32,032 bases of DNA from CAYFTL01 sp964346145 (lineage in GTDB: Bacteria > Bacillota > Clostridia > Christensenellales > Aristaeellaceae), in NCBI GenBank assembly GCA_964346145.1, contig CAYFTL010000022.1, forward strand, positions 1-32,032, written 5' to 3'. The translations under genes and the position numbers were made by a program. The notes under the pieces were generated by a model, which was not told where the DNA came from, did no database searches, and saw only the letters and a list, made by a program, of their open reading frames with translations. Below, in pieces: positions 31,104 through 32,032 of this stretch. Within the stretch, counting starts at the first letter, position 1, and every line of letters begins with the position of its first letter.

Positions 31104-32032
31104 TTATACAATGTTTACTAAAAGCACCGATGCCTGTGCCGATATGCCCAAGCCTTCTCCCTCAAAGCCCAAGCCTTCCGTGGTGGTTGCTTTTACGTTT
31201 ATGGTGTGCTGCAAAGCTCCTAACGCTCCTTCCAAAGATGCACGCATGGCAGGGACAAAATCCTTCAGCTTGGGCGCCTGACAAGCGATGGTGATGTCCG
31301 CATTGCCCAAATGCCACCCTTTTTCTTGAATTTTTTCGTAGGCTTTTTGCAGCAGCAATATAGAGCTTACGCCTTTATATGATGGATCGGTATCGGGAAA
31401 AAGCGTGCCGATGTCCCCCAGGCAAGCTGCGCCCAGCAGAGCATCAATTAAGGCATGGGTTGCTACATCGGCGTCCGAATGCCCTTGAAGCCCTTTGGCG
31501 TGCGGCACCATGACACCGCACAAAATCAGCGGTCTGCCCTCCACAAGCCTGTGTACGTCATATCCTGTGCCTACCCGAAAGGAAAGCCGATCTAATTTAT
31601 TCTTTAACATATTATAATCTTCCATGGTAGTCAGTTTTATGTTGCTTACATTTTCTTGGTTTACGCACAAACGAACCGGATTACCCATTTTTTCCAACAG
31701 CGCAGCATCGTCGGTGGCCTGAACGTTATGCTGCTGTGCCCATCGATGGGCCGTTAGAATCAGCTGTAGCTGGAAACTCTGGGGCGTTTGTACCGCACGC
31801 AACAAATTCCGGTCAAGGGTGCTTTGCACCTGTCCATCCGCACTCATCTGTTTTATGGTGTCGGATATTCTTGTCGCGGCTATGCCGCTACCGAACGCGC
31901 GAGCCGATTCCAATGTCTCGACAATGGTTTTTTCGCTCACCATAGGCCTTGCCCCATCGTGTATGGCTACCAAAGCTATGTCCTCCGGAACTTGCATCAG
32001 CCCATTATAGACAGACTGTTGACGCGTATCTC
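31104..32032 (-). CDS. ispDF: Bifunctional IspD/IspF of the MEP isoprenoid pathway (5' end cut by window)
   Basis: The visible 309 residues are the C-terminal half of IspD (2-C-methyl-D-erythritol 4-phosphate cytidylyltransferase) fused to complete IspF (2,4-cyclodiphosphate synthase). The frame stays open to the window edge (DTRQQSVYNGL is IspD's RQxSV region), so the N-terminus with the CTP-binding loop lies outside. IspD motifs are HDGARPMVS and TPQSF, then TTMEDY. The linker is near KNKLDRLSF. IspF begins at RVGTGYDVHRL with the metal ligands of DVH, then GHSDADV, LGDIGTLFPDTDP and KATTTEGLGF. The fusion lets one protein carry steps 3 and 5 of the pathway. Confidence 0.95.
   Translation of the reverse strand, partial: DTRQQSVYNGLMQVPEDIALVAIHDGARPMVSEKTIVETLESARAFGSGIAATRISDTIKQMSADGQVQSTLDRNLLRAVQTPQSFQLQLILTAHRWAQQHNVQATDDAALLEKMGNPVRLCVNQENVSNIKLTTMEDYNMLKNKLDRLSFRVGTGYDVHRLVEGRPLILCGVMVPHAKGLQGHSDADVATHALIDALLGAACLGDIGTLFPDTDPSYKGVSSILLLQKAYEKIQEKGWHLGNADITIACQAPKLKDFVPAMRASLEGALGALQHTINVKATTTEGLGFEGEGLGISAQASVLLVNIV

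Noticed and set aside
1..32032. CRISPR array, complete IS element, prophage or replication origin
   Set aside because: No regularly spaced repeats, transposase or integrase, phage structural genes or DnaA-box clusters were seen.

Overview
The window looks like chromosomal DNA of an anaerobic Firmicute of class Clostridia. The main evidence is a [FeFe]-hydrogenase maturase (hydG), a SCIFF ranthipeptide precursor next to its radical SAM maturase, a DUF1836 regulator, long-form HPF, YebC, a Thermotoga/archaeal-type adenosylhomocysteinase, and sigma-A-type promoters (TTGATT-17-TATAAT and similar). Genes are single or in short operons, separated by strong, often bidirectional, hairpin terminators. 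There is no rRNA operon, prophage, complete insertion sequence or CRISPR array.

Layout. 1-3.5 kb: an aldo/keto reductase (-), then hydG (+) behind a ~190-nt leader that contains its own intrinsic terminator, then a DUF1836 HTH protein (-) divergent from an SGNH esterase (+). 4.5-6.9 kb: a DEAD-box RNA helicase and a secreted DUF3048/YerB protein (both -). 7.2-11.1 kb (+): an LCP (LytR-CpsA-Psr) cell-wall ligase whose N-terminus is out of frame at an A9 tract, then a Ca2+-type P-ATPase. 11.2-18.2 kb: a YicI-like GH31 alpha-xylosidase (+), a Cof-type HAD phosphatase (-), an internally deleted ABC exporter remnant (-), an AT-rich gap, a DUF1294 membrane protein (+) and a cytosolic DUF4965/glutaminase-A-like protein (-). 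18.2-19.5 kb: an AT-rich degenerate patch with a frameshifted HEPN-like gene.

19.5-22.6 kb (-): tRNA-Leu(UAA) split by a 218-nt group I intron, glutamate racemase, YebC and a URO-D family protein. 22.8-24.8 kb (+): a MATE exporter and an HAD-IB phosphatase in one operon. 24.8-32.0 kb (-): SCIFF precursor and maturase, HPF, adenosylhomocysteinase with an SAH/MTA deaminase, galE, and a fused ispDF cut by the window edge.

Most interesting items: the intron-containing tRNA-Leu(UAA); the SCIFF gene with seven rather than six cysteines; the uncharacterised hydG leader; a 64-bp repeat (two copies, 60/64 identical), one copy lying exactly at the deletion junction of the ABC exporter; the LCP poly-A frameshift; and a deaminase/hydrolase pair suggesting deamination-first recycling of S-adenosylhomocysteine. 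All calls come from reading the sequence; no database search was run.
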